This document shows, one piece after another, positions 62,276 to 64,000 of a stretch of DNA of 64,000 bases (the stretch's first letter is position 1; every line of letters starts with the position of its first letter). The notes under the pieces are model-generated. The model was not told the origin of the DNA and did not search any database. It saw nothing but the letters and a program-made list of their open reading frames with translations. Made by a program: the position numbers and the translations under genes. Source of the stretch: Macrobrachium rosenbergii (lineage: Eukaryota; Arthropoda; Malacostraca; Decapoda; Palaemonidae); assembly GCF_040412425.1 (NCBI RefSeq), contig NC_089743.1, positions 89,200,971-89,264,970 of the forward strand, in the 5' to 3' direction.

Positions 62276-62277
<2 letters not shown>

Positions 62278-62454
62278 CGCTATGAGGGAGGAGGCGCTTA
62301 AGTAGAATAGCAGTTGGGGCCCTCAATAACTCCCCCTTGTTAAGAGACGAGTGAAAACAGCATTTGCATGATCAGACACAGTAGATGGGGAATCTTCACT
62401 GCCTGAACGCTATCACAGACAGACTCGCAGTAGTCGAAATTTACTGGGTGTTCT

Positions 62455-62456
<2 letters not shown>

Positions 62457-62498
<42 letters not shown>
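62457..62498. repeat. (AG)n microsatellite
   Basis: About 20 AG units, opposite in strand to the neighbouring CT arrays. Confidence 0.96.
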
Positions 62499-62501
<3 letters not shown>

Positions 62502-62747
62502 ATGAATAGTGATTAGATTGCCGCCACACGATCTCATGCATGAGAGGGCGACAGTGAGTTACACCTATCATTTGATCGATTGATTTGTTTGCTGTGTGGC
62601 ATATTTTTTTTCACGTATCAGAAGGATTGTTCAGTCTGGGAAAGCCGGTCTTTATACTTTGGGCGTTTGATAATTTGTGGTGTGGTACGGCATTTTTATG
62701 GCCGCCTAAGTCAAGCATACACTTACACTATGCTTCCGCAATTGTTG

Positions 62748-62750
<3 letters not shown>

Positions 62751-62821
<71 letters not shown>

Positions 62822-63001
62822 GAGTTGATATAAAGATGTTGTCGGTATGCATCCGGGTAAAGACTACAATTATATTTTTCTATCTTGAATATTGACATCT
62901 CTCTCTCTCTCTCTCTCTCTCTAAGTGATAGAAAGATGATGTCTGTATGCATCCGGGTAAAGCTACAATTAGGCTATATTAGTCTTTCTCGAATATTGAC
63001 A

Positions 63002-63066
<65 letters not shown>
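62751..63066. repeat. Three (CT)n arrays separated by two copies of an ~80-bp spacer
   Basis: CT arrays lie at 62751-62817, 62897-62922 and 63005-63066. The spacers at 62820-62896 and 62923-63004 are diverged copies of one sequence: AAAGATG(T/A)TGTC, GGTATGCATCCGGGTAAAG, CTACAATTA, TCTTGAATATTGACAT or CTCGAATATTGACAT. The arrangement is a tandem duplication of [spacer + CT array]. Confidence 0.93.
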
Positions 63067-63071
<5 letters not shown>

Positions 63072-63890
63072 GCTACCTCTTCTAGTGGACGGCAGATGTG
63101 TTTAGACAGACTTTAGGATTAGACTTTATGTATTTTTCTTATAATTTTTATGCGCGCGCGCTCTCCTAATTTTATGATATACTTGATGTGGCAGCTGTGA
63201 AAAAGATCCAAATTCTAATTCTGTTCTACTTTTGCATACTTTTGTAAGTATTGAAAGATGCTTGCGAATAGTTTTCTAAAGTTGTTCGTAAACAGAATGA
63301 AAAGGGGAAGGAATGAATTGCTAATCACCTCGTACATAAGGTGAACGCAAATAAGAAATGCTGATTGATTCATTGGAAGATTATGTGGTGCAAAGTAAAG
63401 AAAAGATAAAGGCTAATTATAGACATAAACACTAAAGGGAATAGGGAAGTAGTGGAGAAATGTAGAGGAAGCAAAAGAAAAAAAGGAAAACAAATAGAAA
63501 AAAGTTATTTGAACTTTTATCGAAGGGAGATTAAAAGCCTTGACTATCAGAGCGAGAAAGGATAATAAACGAAAATGATTACTAACAAGTTCATGACCTG
63601 AACGGTATGAAATAGAAAAGGTTATCCGTAGGTTTTTTTTTTAGTGGGTTATTTATTTATGTATGTATTTTTGATCTGCCGGTAAAAATCCGCAGCCGAT
63701 ATTGCTGAAGGTAACTGTGATTGGTGGAAGCTCTTGCTTAGCACCAACCGTAGGTTATGATGTCTCTAGCCGATATTTACAACTCCAAAAAAGACAGATT
63801 ACAAAGTTCTTTAGAAAGTGGAGTCATTTTACAGGACTTCTTAGTAGATTAACTGAAGTAAGGTATCGTGGACTGTCGTGAACTGGCGGG

Positions 63891-63893
<3 letters not shown>
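63067..63893. other. Unassigned sequence
   Basis: Short GCGCGCGCTC run at 63151 and A/G-rich 63400-63530. No gene was recognised. Confidence 0.5.

Positions 63894-63965
<72 letters not shown>
63894..63965. repeat. (ATT)n microsatellite
   Basis: About 24 ATT units near the right edge of the window. Confidence 0.97.
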
Positions 63966-63966
<1 letters not shown>

Positions 63967-64000
63967 TGTGTTATCGTTACAATTTTGTCTTATTCCAGTT

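Overview
The window is animal nuclear DNA with no intact protein-coding gene that I can support. Very dense dinucleotide arrays ((AT)n, (CT)n/(AG)n, (AC)n), several (AAT)n arrays, dispersed SINE-like families, Penelope-like and LINE retroelement remnants, and the short repeat motifs that recur between copies are what I associate with decapod crustacean genomes (penaeid or caridean shrimp, crayfish or crab). That assignment is inference; no single-copy gene pins the species. Most long open frames are translations of microsatellites or satellites, not genes.

Layout. 0-8 kb: AT and CT arrays, a ~33-bp minisatellite (2.2-2.7 kb), a diverged tRNA-like repeat family (4.3-5.1 kb), a compound inverted repeat built round AC/AT arrays (6.6-7.0 kb) and a SINE-like copy (7.7-8.0 kb). 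8-14 kb: a perfect 25-bp hairpin, a 3.4-kb satellite of 39-bp units (9.14-12.56 kb) that keeps long open frames on both strands, then a second minisatellite of alternating ~25-bp half-units (13.0-13.8 kb). 14-28 kb: LINE reverse-transcriptase remnants, more SINE-like copies, three copies of a hairpin-containing non-autonomous element, and three (AAT)n arrays. 28-38 kb: mostly unannotatable intergenic or intronic sequence. 38-52 kb: a tRNA-like cassette with inverted ends, two further inverted-repeat structures, a decayed LINE, more SINE copies and a tandem duplication. 52.8-56.4 kb: two Penelope-like elements head to head, forming a 3.66-kb structure with near-identical 1.44-kb arms. 57.9 kb: a long hairpin between AT arrays. 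58.8-60.9 kb: the only clearly protein-derived locus that is not an obvious retroelement, a broken member of a large uncharacterised metazoan protein family with a C-terminal cysteine (CXC-like) motif. 61-64 kb: microsatellites and a duplicated spacer between CT arrays.

No operon-like or pathway-level cooperation is visible. The window is a record of repeat expansion, retroelement insertion and decay. The items most worth a second look are the CXC-family pseudogene with its missing middle block, the inverted Penelope pair, the bidirectionally open 39-bp satellite, and several near-perfect hairpins.
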